A stretch of DNA of 64,000 nucleotides from Hymenobacter mellowenesis. Its GTDB lineage: Bacteria; Bacteroidota; Bacteroidia; Cytophagales; Hymenobacteraceae. This document shows, in pieces, positions 52,868 to 61,558 of the stretch. The notes beneath the pieces are model-generated. The model searched no databases. It was not told the DNA's origin and was given only the letters and a program-made list of their open reading frames with translations. The stretch lies in the NCBI RefSeq assembly GCF_030581005.1, contig NZ_JAUQSX010000019.1, positions 1 through 64,000 on the forward strand, given 5' to 3'. A program made the translations under genes and the position numbers. Position 1 is the stretch's first letter; each line of letters starts with the position of its first letter.

Positions 52868-53518
52868 CTACAGCTTCTCAAACGGCACATCCTGAATAGG
52901 ATACACCTTCCAGTCTTTGTAATCATAATGCCACCACTCGGCCGGCAGCACGGTGAAGCCGTGGGCTTCCATGCGGGCGCGCAGTAGGTCGCGGGCGGCG
53001 CGCTGGGCGGGGGTGCCGCCCGCGTAGGCTGCGTAGGAGCGGGGGCTCATCTCGTCATAGGCGCCCGGCATTTCCACCTCGCGGCCGGTGGCCAAGTCGA
53101 ATAAGCTCAGGTCCACGGCACAGCCGCGGTTGTGGCGCGAGCCCTTGCGTGGGTCGGCTACGAACTCCTTTTTGTCGGCTGGCGTGTGGTCCCACATCTG
53201 CTTGGTGATGCGCCAAGGCCGGTAGCCGTCGAACACCAACAGACCGTAGCCCAGCGGTTTCAGCTCCGCATTTACTTGCACCAACGCCTCGGCTGCCGGC
53301 CGCTGCAGAAATGCTCTCGCCTGCGGGTAGAGCACCCGACCCATGAAGTTCTGGCTCGTGGCGTAACGGATATCCAGCCGGATGGTCGGGTCGAGCCGGG
53401 TCAGCTCCACTAAATCGGAAGATTGGAAGGGGCCGGTTTCGCGCGGTGGCCGGGCCGCGCAGCTGCTGACGATACTCAGGTAGCAGGCCAAGAGCAGGAT
53501 TTGGAAGGCTTGACGCAT
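52868..53518 (-). CDS. D-alanyl-D-alanine dipeptidase (M15D, VanX-like lipoprotein)
   Basis: A 216-residue zinc dipeptidase of the M15D group (VanX/DdpX), which hydrolyses D-Ala-D-Ala released from peptidoglycan. The N-terminus is a lipoprotein signal (ILLLACYLSIVSSC, lipid Cys20). Zinc motifs are SRHNRGCAVDLS (SxHxxGxAxD) and the Glu/His pair EWWHYD. VFDGYRPW is also conserved. The start at 53518 gives the lipobox; an ATG at 53548 is less likely. It probably recycles cell-wall fragments. No van resistance genes are near. Confidence 0.9.
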   Translation of the reverse strand: MRQAFQILLLACYLSIVSSCAARPPRETGPFQSSDLVELTRLDPTIRLDIRYATSQNFMGRVLYPQARAFLQRPAAEALVQVNAELKPLGYGLLVFDGYRPWRITKQMWDHTPADKKEFVADPRKGSRHNRGCAVDLSLFDLATGREVEMPGAYDEMSPRSYAAYAGGTPAQRAARDLLRARMEAHGFTVLPAEWWHYDYKDWKVYPIQDVPFEKL

Positions 53519-53637
53519 AATATGTCGAAGTAGGGGCGGGGCCTGCAACCGCCCGCCGGTAAACGAAATTGTTGAGGTAATGTGAACGACGTGCGGGGGC
53601 AGGCGCCGCCCCTACACCGGCCGTGCAAAAACCCAAA

Positions 53638-53678
53638 TAAACAGAAAAAGCAGCCCAATGGACTGCTTTTTCTGTTTT
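53638..53678 (-). terminator. terminator after nuoN
   Basis: 16-bp perfect stem AAAACAGAAAAAGCAG / CTGCTTTTTCTGTTTT (53638-53653 with 53663-53678) 20 bp after the nuoN stop; T-rich on the minus strand. Confidence 0.8.
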
Positions 53679-53697
53679 CAATAAAGCGCGGAAGCAA

Positions 53698-55098
53698 TTA
53701 CAGCAGCCCGCTCAGGAAACCCGGTGCAACACCCAGCAAAATGGTGAGCAGCGCCAGCACCACCAGCGTGGCGGACTGAATACCATCGACCGGCACCGGC
53801 GTGGCGTCAGCTTCGGCCGGGCGCAGGTACATGGCGATGAGCGGGCGCAGGTAGTAGTACAGGCCCACCATGCTCATGATAACGGCAAATACCACCAGCC
53901 CGATGTAGCCCTGGCCCACGGCTGCCGCTAGCAGGAAAAACTTGCCGAAGAAGCCGCCCGTGAGCGGAATGCCGGCCAGCGAGAGCATGGCCACCGTCAT
54001 CACGAAGGCCAGCAGCGGGTTGGTGCGGCCCAGGCCGTTGAGGCCGTTGTAGGAGTCGTTCTGGCGGTGGTCGCTCACCAGTTTCAGCACGCCGAAAGCG
54101 GCCACGGTGGCAATGGAGTAAGCCAGTGAGTAGAAGAAGATGGCGCTGGCAGCCTCGCCTCTTAGGATGCCTTTGCTGGCCACGAGGCCGATGAGCAGGT
54201 AGCCAGCGTGGCTCACGCTGGAGTAGGACAGCATGCGTTTGGTACTGGTTTGGGCCGCCGCGCCTACGTTGCCGAGTAGCAGCGTGAGGGCGCACATGGC
54301 CTGAATGGTGGGCATCCAGAAGCCCTGGGCGGCAGGCAGGGCCACCGCCAGCAGCTTGAGGAAGGCAGCGAAACCAGCCGTTTTCACCACCGTGCTCATG
54401 AAGGCGGTAAAGAAGGTGGGCGTGCCCTCGTACACGTCGGGCGTCCAGAAGTGGAACGGCGCGGCCGAAACCTTGAAGCCAATGCCGATAATCATCATCA
54501 AAATGCCGATGTAGAGCATGGGCTGCAGGCTGGCATTGGCCGGCGCGGCCACGGCGGCGCCGAGTTGCGAGAGGGCAAATGTGCCAGTGGCACCGTAGAG
54601 CAACGCGATGCCGAAGAGCAGGATGCCGGTGGCAAAGGCGCCCATTAGGAAGTATTTCAGGGCGGCCTCGTTGCTGCGCGAGTCGCGCTTGCTGCTGCCG
54701 GCCAACACGTACATGCTGATACTCAAGATTTCAATGCCCACGAAGAGCATAAGTAGGTGGTCGTAGCCAATCATCATGATGGCACCCACCAATGCGAAAA
54801 GCAGCAGGGCGTAGTATTCAGCAAGGTTGGGCTCGCCGGCGGTCACGTAACTGCGCGAGAAGGGCAGCAGCACAATGGTGGTGAGCAGCACGATGCCGGT
54901 GAAGGCTACCGTGTAGTTGTCCACCACCAGCATGTGGTTGAAGTAGGGCTCGTGCGCCACGTTCCAGTCGGCGTAGTTGGCCCCGAACACGGCCAGCAGC
55001 AGCAGCATGGCGCCGGGCAGCAGCACCTTGTTCGAGCGCAGGAAGCCCAGGAACAGGTTGAGGATGCCGAAGACGGAGAGGAGAATGATGGAGGTCAT
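53698..55098 (-). CDS. nuoN: NADH-quinone oxidoreductase subunit N
   Basis: A 466-residue antiporter-like proton-pumping subunit of complex I with about 14 membrane helices. Key charged residues lie in ALVGAIMMIGYDHLLMLFVGIEILSISMYVLAGSSKRDSRSNEAALKYF (Glu in GIEIL) and KVSAAPFHFWTPDVYEGTP (Lys). KRMLSYSSVSHAGY is the central helix. nuoM lies upstream on the same strand with a repeat between them; the other nuo genes are not in the window. Confidence 0.95.
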   Translation of the reverse strand: MTSIILLSVFGILNLFLGFLRSNKVLLPGAMLLLLAVFGANYADWNVAHEPYFNHMLVVDNYTVAFTGIVLLTTIVLLPFSRSYVTAGEPNLAEYYALLLFALVGAIMMIGYDHLLMLFVGIEILSISMYVLAGSSKRDSRSNEAALKYFLMGAFATGILLFGIALLYGATGTFALSQLGAAVAAPANASLQPMLYIGILMMIIGIGFKVSAAPFHFWTPDVYEGTPTFFTAFMSTVVKTAGFAAFLKLLAVALPAAQGFWMPTIQAMCALTLLLGNVGAAAQTSTKRMLSYSSVSHAGYLLIGLVASKGILRGEAASAIFFYSLAYSIATVAAFGVLKLVSDHRQNDSYNGLNGLGRTNPLLAFVMTVAMLSLAGIPLTGGFFGKFFLLAAAVGQGYIGLVVFAVIMSMVGLYYYLRPLIAMYLRPAEADATPVPVDGIQSATLVVLALLTILLGVAPGFLSGLL

Positions 55099-55131
55099 GG
55101 GCTTGCTTGGAGTCGGAACAACAGCGAAAAA

Positions 55132-55237
55132 CTGTCATCCTGAGCTTGCGAAGGACCTTATCAAGGCCGCTTCGTTGAATTACAACTTCAAATCTGCGCT
55201 GGCGTGAGAAGGTCCTTCGCTGCGCTCAGGATGACAG
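55132..55237. repeat. family A palindromic repeat, copy 9
   Basis: Arms about 29 bp with mismatches, 55132-55160 and 55208-55237 (CATCCTGAGC plus CGAAGGACCTT, like copy 3). It separates nuoM from nuoN inside one probable transcript. Confidence 0.9.
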
Positions 55238-55262
55238 GTGTTGGCCTATTATCCTGTAAGAA

Positions 55263-56735
55263 TTACCGGCCGACGAGCGCCAGAATATTCGTTACGGCCG
55301 GCTCCGAGAGGTGCAGGAACGAGTTCGGGAACAAGCCAATCCAGAACACCAGCGCGATGAGGGGCACCAGAATCAGCAGCTCGCCGCCGATGAGGTCGGT
55401 GATGGTTTCGGAGAACGAGGAGTCCGGGCCGAGCATTACGCGCTGGAACATGCGCAGCAGGTACACGGCCGAGAAAATGATGGTGAGGCCGGCCACGGCA
55501 CCTACCCAGGCGTTGTACTGGTACACGCCCGCTAGCAGCAGTAATTCACCCACGAAGCCGCCGGTGAGCGGCAGGGCCACCGTGCTCAGCAGCATCACTA
55601 GGAAGCAGACCGTGAGAACGGGCGTGCGGCGGGTGAGGCCGCCCAGGTCCGGGATGTAGCGGGTGCCGGTGCGGCGCTCGATGGCGTCGGCGATGAAGAA
55701 CATGCCGACCACGTTTACGCCGTGGGCCAGCATCTGGACCACCGCGCCCTGCAGGCCGATTTGGGTGAGGGAGAACACGCCGGCCGCCATCAGCCCCACG
55801 TGCGAGAGCGAGGAGTAGGCAATGAGGCGCTTCACGTCACGCTGCCGAATGGCGATGATGGCGCCGTAGATGATACCGATGACCGAGAGGATGATAACCG
55901 GTTTCTGCCACTGGCTCACGCCGAGCGGCACGACCGGCAGCAGCCAGCGCATGGTGCCGTAGATGCCCATTTTCAGCATGATGCCCGAAAGCAGCATGGT
56001 GGCGGGAGCGGGCGCCTCGGTGTAAGTATCGGGCTGCCAGGTGTGGAAAGGGAAGATGGGCATCTTCACGGCGAAGGCCGCAAAAATCAGCCAGAACAGC
56101 CACGACTGCTCGGCCGCGCTCAATTTCAGGCTGTAGAAGGCCGAGAGCTCCGACGAGTGCGCGGCCAGCGAGCCGGCGGCGGGACCGGTTTGTAGGTACA
56201 GGTACACGAAGCCGGCCAGCATCAGCAGCGAGCCGACGACGGTGTAGAGGAAAAACTTGAGGGTGATGGCCACGCGGCGCTCGCCGCCCCAGGCGCCGGC
56301 CAGGAAATAAATCGGAATGAGGGCCACTTCCCAGAAGAAGTAGAACAAGAAGGCATCGAGCGAGGTGAACACGCCCAGCAGGCCGGTTTGCATGAACAGC
56401 ACGAGGGCGTAGAAGGCCGACGGGTTGTCGAAGTCGCGCTTGAAGGCGCTGAGCAGGATGAGCGGCACCAAGAAGGTGGTCAGCAGCACCAGCAGCAAGC
56501 TCAGGCCATCGAGCCCGAGGTGGAAGTTGATGCCGGCCGAGGGAATCCAGCTGTAATTGAGGTTGAAGCTGGCCGAGCCGCTGCTTTTGAAGGCGAAGGC
56601 GGTGTACACCGCGAGGCCAAATTCGATGATGGAGGCGCCCAGAGCCAGGGCCCGGGCGGTGGCTCCCTTGGTGAGCAGCAGCAGCAAGGCGGCGGCCAGC
56701 GGGAGGAAAAGCAGAACAGCAGTCAGCATCGGCAA
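55263..56735 (-). CDS. nuoM: NADH-quinone oxidoreductase subunit M
   Basis: A 490-residue proton-pumping subunit of complex I with about 14 helices. The conserved Glu is in FYFFWEVALIPIYFLAGAWGG, the Lys in FAVKMPIFPFHTWQPDTYTEAP, and RDVKRLIAYSSLSHVGL is the broken central helix. The ATG at 56735 or 56729 is used. There is a 96-bp gap to the serine hydrolase gene upstream, so the nuoMN transcript seems to start here instead of following nuoL. Confidence 0.95.
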   Translation of the reverse strand: MPMLTAVLLFLPLAAALLLLLTKGATARALALGASIIEFGLAVYTAFAFKSSGSASFNLNYSWIPSAGINFHLGLDGLSLLLVLLTTFLVPLILLSAFKRDFDNPSAFYALVLFMQTGLLGVFTSLDAFLFYFFWEVALIPIYFLAGAWGGERRVAITLKFFLYTVVGSLLMLAGFVYLYLQTGPAAGSLAAHSSELSAFYSLKLSAAEQSWLFWLIFAAFAVKMPIFPFHTWQPDTYTEAPAPATMLLSGIMLKMGIYGTMRWLLPVVPLGVSQWQKPVIILSVIGIIYGAIIAIRQRDVKRLIAYSSLSHVGLMAAGVFSLTQIGLQGAVVQMLAHGVNVVGMFFIADAIERRTGTRYIPDLGGLTRRTPVLTVCFLVMLLSTVALPLTGGFVGELLLLAGVYQYNAWVGAVAGLTIIFSAVYLLRMFQRVMLGPDSSFSETITDLIGGELLILVPLIALVFWIGLFPNSFLHLSEPAVTNILALVGR

Positions 56736-56831
56736 TAGCAGGAGGGCAGCAGCGGCACCGGGAAACCGGCCCGCAAATTGACCGCAAACTTACGCATTGA
56801 CTAGTAAGGCTGCACTGTTTTTGTGCAAGTT

Positions 56832-58160
56832 CTACTGGCGGGCTACTTTACGGCTCATCAACACGCGCCCGGCCGTGTCCATCCATTGCGCGGTGTAAAG
56901 CCCCGGCGCCAAGGCCGCTACCGAAACAGAAGCCTCCATTCCAGCTACCGGCTGGCGCCGTACCTCACGGCCCAGCGCATCTAGCAAACGCACGGCGGCG
57001 GCGGTTTGGGTGGGCTGGCGCAGGCTGAGGGTTTCGGTGGCGGGGTTAGGGAAGGCGCTGTAGCCGGCCGCTTCGGCAGCCGCTGCCGTGGCGGTGGGGC
57101 GGCAGAACACGGCCATGATTTTCGTCCACAGCTCGTTGTCGAAAGACGATGCGGCCAAGGTGCGCGGGCCCGCCGACTGGCCCTGGCGCACCACCACGAG
57201 GCCCAGGCTGGGCACCACGTAAATCTTCTGGTCGTTTTTGCCGAGGGCGGCAATGAGGTCGGCCGGGGCGGCGGGGATGAGCGGGCCCGGGAAATTGATT
57301 TGAGACTGGGGCAGGCGGTAGCTGCTCTGGCCATTGAGCCACCAGAGGTAGCCGTAGCTGCGGTTCAGGGTTTGGCTGGGCGTAGTCATGCGCCGGAAAT
57401 AGGCGGTGTCGGTCATAATTTGGGTGCCGTTCCAGGCGCCGCGGGCCAGGATGAACAGGCCGAAGCGGGCCATGCTGCGGGCTTTGCTGTAGAACACGTC
57501 GTTGGCCCACAGGCCGGTCATGCCGATGCGGTTGCCGAGGCGCTGGTTGGTGTATTGGATGATGGCGGCGGCGCCGCTGGCTTGCACCAGCACGTCTTGC
57601 AGGGTGCGGTAGGCGCCGGTGTGGTAGGCCCAGCGCGTGGCGGGCGGGGCGAGGTAGCGCAGGCAGCTGGGCGTGGTGCTCTCGTTGTCGCAGGGCGCGG
57701 GCGGGGTTTCGTCGAGCCCGGTGGTCATCGTGAGCTGGTGCAGCAGCTGAATCTGGCGCTGCTGGGCGCGGGTGGCGCTGGTCCAGCGGCCGAGGTAGCG
57801 GGAGGTGCTGTCGGTGAGGCTCAGGATGCCGTCCTGCCGGGCCAAGCCCACGAGGGTGGCCGTGAGCGACTTGCCCGCCGAGGCCCAGTACCAGGCCGAG
57901 TCGGCGGTGTAGCTGCCGTAATACTGCTCCACCACCAGGCGGCCGTCTTTCAGTATCAATAACGACTTGCTGCCCTTGCGCCCGGCAAAGGCCAGCAGCG
58001 AATCGAGTGGCGTTTGGCACCAGCCCAGGCTGGCCGGCGTGGTGGTGGCCCAGGTACTGCCGGTGAGGGGCGGGAAGTAAAGGGCGGACGTCTGGGCCTG
58101 AATCGGGTTGTCCATCAGAAGCAAACCCAACAGGCAGCAAGTAAGTAGCACGTTTGTCAT
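56832..58160 (-). CDS. serine hydrolase (class C beta-lactamase fold) with T9SS sorting domain
   Basis: A 442-residue secreted hydrolase. The signal peptide ends PIQAQ. The SxxK motif is Ser94-Ala-Gly-Lys97 (YWASAGKSLTATL) and the second-motif Tyr is probably in WAYHTGAYRTL. Residues 45-340 form the penicillin-binding/esterase EstB-like fold. The C-terminal about 85 residues are a T9SS tail (YSAFPNPATETLSLRQ, LDALGREVRR, LAPGLYTAQWMDTAGRVLMSRK). It is likely an esterase or peptidase at the cell surface; antibiotic hydrolysis is not implied. Confidence 0.9.
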   Translation of the reverse strand: MTNVLLTCCLLGLLLMDNPIQAQTSALYFPPLTGSTWATTTPASLGWCQTPLDSLLAFAGRKGSKSLLILKDGRLVVEQYYGSYTADSAWYWASAGKSLTATLVGLARQDGILSLTDSTSRYLGRWTSATRAQQRQIQLLHQLTMTTGLDETPPAPCDNESTTPSCLRYLAPPATRWAYHTGAYRTLQDVLVQASGAAAIIQYTNQRLGNRIGMTGLWANDVFYSKARSMARFGLFILARGAWNGTQIMTDTAYFRRMTTPSQTLNRSYGYLWWLNGQSSYRLPQSQINFPGPLIPAAPADLIAALGKNDQKIYVVPSLGLVVVRQGQSAGPRTLAASSFDNELWTKIMAVFCRPTATAAAAEAAGYSAFPNPATETLSLRQPTQTAAAVRLLDALGREVRRQPVAGMEASVSVAALAPGLYTAQWMDTAGRVLMSRKVARQ

Positions 58161-58259
58161 CGGCGCAAAGGTCTTTACAAGCGAATATTTAACTAGACTT
58201 GCTACCCAGTTACCGGTTTAATGAATGAACTGACTCAATCCGCAACGATTCCCAATTAC

Positions 58260-58652
58260 ATGAACCATCCCATCCTGCGCGTGGCCCGGCCCACCGATAA
58301 CCTGTCTGCTTTGCTACGTTTTTACTGCGACGGCCTCGGCTTACAGCAATTAGCTTCTTTCACGGCCCATAATGGTTTCGATGGCGTGATGCTGGGCCAC
58401 CCGCAGGCGCCTTACCATCTGGAGTTCACGCATCAGCCCGGCCACGTCGTGGGCCGCGCCCCCACGGCCGATAACCTGCTCGTGTTTTACCTGCCCGATG
58501 CGGCCGAGTGGCAGGCTGCCGTGCGGCGCATGGAAGCAGCGGGGTTTGCGCCGGTGCCGTCCTACAATCTGTATTGGGACCAGCACGGCCGCACCTTTGA
58601 GGACCCCGACGGCTACCGTGTGGTGTTGCAGCAGGCCGCGTGGAACTTGTAG
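58260..58652 (+). CDS. VOC family protein (glyoxalase/dioxygenase fold)
   Basis: A 130-residue protein of the vicinal oxygen chelate fold. The two beta-alpha-beta-beta-beta modules start at HPILRVARPTDNLSALLRFY and PDAAEWQAAVRRMEAAGF; potential metal residues are His3, His in YHLEFTHQPGH and Glu in RTFEDPDGYRVVLQ. Such proteins may be glyoxalases, dioxygenases or antibiotic-binding proteins. The ATG at 58260 is preferred to one at 58221. It ends 12 bp before the GluRS-like gene. Confidence 0.8.
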   Translation: MNHPILRVARPTDNLSALLRFYCDGLGLQQLASFTAHNGFDGVMLGHPQAPYHLEFTHQPGHVVGRAPTADNLLVFYLPDAAEWQAAVRRMEAAGFAPVPSYNLYWDQHGRTFEDPDGYRVVLQQAAWNL

Positions 58653-58664
58653 CCCAGGAAACGT

Positions 58665-59570
58665 ATGCTCCCGAAGATACCTGAGCTACGTCCTCCCGTT
58701 TCGCGCCTGGCGCCCACGCCCAGCGGCTTTCTGCACCTCGGCAACGCCGTGAATTTCGTGCTCACCTGGCTGCTCACGCGCCGGGCCGGCGGCACGCTGC
58801 ACCTGCGCATCGATGACCTGGACCGCGCCCGCCTGCGCCCGGCCTATCTGGATAATATCTTCCGCGTCATCGACTGGCTGGGCATCGACTACGACCACGG
58901 CCCCAGCGGCCCCGATGACTTCCTACGCCACCATTCGCAGCTGCTACACCTGCTCGAATACAACCGCATACTGCGCCGGCTGGCCCAACAGCCGGACCTT
59001 GTGCGGGCCAGCCAGCGCACCCGTACCGGCGGCGCCGAGGCAGCTGTCTCGCTCGAAACGCCGGGCGCGGCGTGGCGGGCGCTGGTGCCGGCCGGTACCG
59101 AAATCAAATTTGTAGATGCCTGGCAGGGTGAAACCAGCGTCCCTCTTGGTGTCTTGATGCCAGACTTTGTCATTCGCAAAAAAGACGGCGTGGTGGCCTA
59201 TCAGGTGGCATCAATAGTAGACGACCTGCGGCTTGGCACCACGCTCATCGTCCGCGGGCTGGACTTGCAGCCCAGCACGGCCGCGCAGCTATGGCTGGCC
59301 GGGCAGCTTTCCGAAACGGCTGCTTTCAACACCTCGCGCATCACTTTTCATCACCATCCGCTGCTGACGAATGATGCCGGGCAAAAGCTTTCCAAGTCGC
59401 AGCAGTTGCCGGTCGATGTGGGCGTGCTGGCGCAGCGGAAGGGCAAACGAGCTGTGTTTGGGGCAGTCGCTGAGATGCTGAAGCTGCCAACCGGCGCGGG
59501 AGAGTCGCTGGCTGCCCTGCAACCGGCGTTCAGCGACTCTCCTGCTTTAACTCAATCCAAAGAGGAATGA
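58665..59570 (+). CDS. glutamyl-tRNA synthetase-like protein without anticodon or zinc domain
   Basis: A 301-residue class I synthetase catalytic core resembling glutamyl-Q tRNA(Asp) synthetase. The HIGH-like motif is APTPSGFLHLGN (about 16-27), LRIDDLDRARL follows, and the KMSKS-like motif is GQKLSKSQ. The zinc-finger cysteines of GluQ-RS are absent; the whole protein has no Cys. The tRNA anticodon-binding domain of GluRS is also missing. It might attach Glu to tRNA(Asp) or to another acceptor; function uncertain. It is transcribed after the VOC gene, possibly together. Confidence 0.82.
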   Translation: MLPKIPELRPPVSRLAPTPSGFLHLGNAVNFVLTWLLTRRAGGTLHLRIDDLDRARLRPAYLDNIFRVIDWLGIDYDHGPSGPDDFLRHHSQLLHLLEYNRILRRLAQQPDLVRASQRTRTGGAEAAVSLETPGAAWRALVPAGTEIKFVDAWQGETSVPLGVLMPDFVIRKKDGVVAYQVASIVDDLRLGTTLIVRGLDLQPSTAAQLWLAGQLSETAAFNTSRITFHHHPLLTNDAGQKLSKSQQLPVDVGVLAQRKGKRAVFGAVAEMLKLPTGAGESLAALQPAFSDSPALTQSKEE

Positions 59571-59598
59571 GCCGACCGATTTGCTTTGTTCGGCTGCG

Positions 59599-61386
59599 CT
59601 AGTTTTTTACCAGGCGGGCGCGCACGCTGCCGGTGGCCGTACGCGCCTCCAGCAGGTAGATGCCCACGGTGAGCGCGGAAACGGGTACGGTGAGTTCCTG
59701 GCGGCCGGCGGGCAGTTGGCCCGTCCACACCAGGCGGCCGCTCAGGTCGGTGAGCAGCAGCTGGGCGCTGCCCTTCAGGTTTTCGATGGTGACGTGGACA
59801 GCATCAGAAGCAGGCACGGGGCTGGCCGCAATGTTCAACCCATCGGGACCGAGTTGGCCCACGCGCGTGGCCAGCGGCCCGCTGGTACCAAACACTTTGA
59901 AAGCCATGGCTTGGTTGACGGTGGTGGCCCCCGTGCCAGTGCCGGTGTCGGTCAGGGCCGCCCAGGTGGTGGTGGTGCCGGCAACGGTGCCCTGCAGGGC
60001 GTTGGCTCCGGCTTGGGTGCGGGCGCCCACGGTCGTCACGGGCACGAAAAAGTGCGTTCCGGTGCCGGTGCTCGTGGCCGACCAGCTCACCCAGTAGGTG
60101 CCGGGCTGCAGCACCAGGCCGGGCGAGACGGTGGCCTGCACCTCCCACACCTTGCGCGTGGTGCCCGGGGCCGTGGGTGTGGGGTAGAGGCTGTTGAAGA
60201 TGCGGTAGGTCAGCGCGTCGGTCGAACTGCCCAGCCGGTTGGTGGTTGCGTCGCCAAATACAACCGTGGCCCCCGCGGTGCCCGGCTGGCCCCGCCACAC
60301 CCGAATGGTGAGCGCCGAAAAGGGCGAAGGGGTGGCGGCGGCGCCGGTCTGGTAGCCAAAAAAGCTGAAGCTGCTCACCGTCCAGGCTTGCCCGGCCGGC
60401 ACCGTGAAGTCGTCGGCTAGTTCCAGGCTGCTGGTGGGGCTGGCCGCGTAGCCGGCGTTGGTGTTGGCCACGGCGGTGTTGCCGTTGTCGTTCTGCGCCT
60501 CGCTCCACTGCGTGCCGGTGGGGGCGGCCACCCCGCTCTTGCTCGTGGCCGTAGTGGCGAAGGAGCTGCTCGTCAGGCTGGTCGCGCCGTTATTGAAGAG
60601 CGGCGTACTCGTGCCCACGGTGGCGCTGGTGCCAAACACCCGGAAAGCCATGGCCTGGTTGACGGTGGTGGCCCCCGTGCCGGTGCCGGTATCCGTCAGG
60701 GCCGCCCAGGTGGTGGTACCGGACGTAGTGGTGGCCTGCAGGCCGTTGGCACCGGCTTGGGTGCGGGCGCCCACCGTGGTCACGGGCACGAAAAAGTGCG
60801 TTGCTCCCCCCGTGTTCGCCGACGACCAGCTCACCCAATAGGTGCCGGGCTGCAGCACGAGGCCGGGCGAAACGGTGGCCTGCACTTCCCACACCTTGCG
60901 CGTGGTGCCCGGGGCCGTGGGCGTGGGGTAGAGGCTGTTGAAGATGCGGTAGGTCAGCGCGTCGGTCGAGCTGCCCAGCCGGTTGGTGGTCAGGTTGCCG
61001 AAGATGACCGTGGCCCCGGCCGTGCCCGGCTGGCCATTCCAGACTTGAATATACAGTTCTGAAAAAGGCGAGGGAGTGGCGGCGGCGGCGGTCTGGTAGC
61101 CAAAAAAGCTGAAGCTGCTCACCGTCCAGGCCTGCCCGGCCGGCACCGTAAAATCGTCGGCCAGCTGGTAGCCCAGGCTTTGGTTGGCGGTGAAGCCCGA
61201 ATTGGTGTTGGCCACGGCGGTATTGCCGTTGTCGTTCTGCACCTCGCTCCACTGCGTGCCGGTGGGGGCGGCCACCCCGCTCTTGCTCGTGGTCCCGGTC
61301 GCAATCGAGCCATTGGTGAATAGCTGCGCCCGGCCGCCTAAGGTGGTGGCAATAAACAGAATTGAAATAAGGAAGAAGTTTTTCAT
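59599..61386 (-). CDS. T9SS-exported protein with internal duplication
   Basis: A 595-residue secreted protein: signal peptide MKNFFLISILFIATTLGGRAQ, then two nearly identical modules of about 240 residues (about 22-253 and 254-501), each with SGVAAPTGTQWSEVQND/AQND, DDFTVPAGQAWTVSSFSFFGY and GTYWVSWS, followed by a T9SS sorting tail (about 515-595; LNIAASPVPASDAVHV, LTDLSGRLVW, ALTVGIYLLEART). It is probably a surface or matrix protein. No enzyme motif is visible. The ATG at 61386 is the signal-peptide start. It converges with the GluRS-like gene 28 bp away. Confidence 0.88.
   Translation of the reverse strand: MKNFFLISILFIATTLGGRAQLFTNGSIATGTTSKSGVAAPTGTQWSEVQNDNGNTAVANTNSGFTANQSLGYQLADDFTVPAGQAWTVSSFSFFGYQTAAAATPSPFSELYIQVWNGQPGTAGATVIFGNLTTNRLGSSTDALTYRIFNSLYPTPTAPGTTRKVWEVQATVSPGLVLQPGTYWVSWSSANTGGATHFFVPVTTVGARTQAGANGLQATTTSGTTTWAALTDTGTGTGATTVNQAMAFRVFGTSATVGTSTPLFNNGATSLTSSSFATTATSKSGVAAPTGTQWSEAQNDNGNTAVANTNAGYAASPTSSLELADDFTVPAGQAWTVSSFSFFGYQTGAAATPSPFSALTIRVWRGQPGTAGATVVFGDATTNRLGSSTDALTYRIFNSLYPTPTAPGTTRKVWEVQATVSPGLVLQPGTYWVSWSATSTGTGTHFFVPVTTVGARTQAGANALQGTVAGTTTTWAALTDTGTGTGATTVNQAMAFKVFGTSGPLATRVGQLGPDGLNIAASPVPASDAVHVTIENLKGSAQLLLTDLSGRLVWTGQLPAGRQELTVPVSALTVGIYLLEARTATGSVRARLVKN
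59885..61340. repeat. 744-bp tandem duplication within the T9SS cargo gene
   Basis: Sequence from about 59885 to 60596 is repeated at 744 bp distance (for example the AAAGCCATGGC word at 59900 and 60644; the GGTGGGGGCGG word at 60517 and 61261). Long stretches are identical, so the duplication is recent. The offset is 248 codons and keeps the frame. Confidence 0.9.
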
Positions 61387-61475
61387 GGGAAAGCAGGAAA
61401 AATGGAAATCAGAAGTAAGTAGGATTGTGCGTAGTAAATATATATTTAATATAGTAAAAACAAAATTAATAGGCC

Positions 61476-61525
61476 AAAAAAATAGTGCTGCGAATGAACT
61501 GAATAGCAGTTCGTCCGCAGCACTA
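61476..61525 (-). terminator. terminator after endonuclease V gene
   Basis: Stem TAGTGCTGCG / CGCAGCACTA (61483-61492 with 61516-61525), with an inner GAACTG / CAGTTC helix, followed on the minus strand by seven T. It is 33 bp after the nfi stop. Confidence 0.85.
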
Positions 61526-61558
61526 GCCGCCTGCACTCGTGCCAAGCCGGATGGCTCG

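Noticed and set aside
52868-53518. Vancomycin resistance gene
   Set aside because: VanX-like dipeptidase, but no vanH, vanA-type ligase or vanRS nearby; a lipoprotein in a Gram-negative, so more likely wall recycling.
56832-58160. Beta-lactamase resistance gene
   Set aside because: It has the class C fold and SxxK but also a T9SS tail; many esterases and peptidases share the fold, so a resistance role is not supported.
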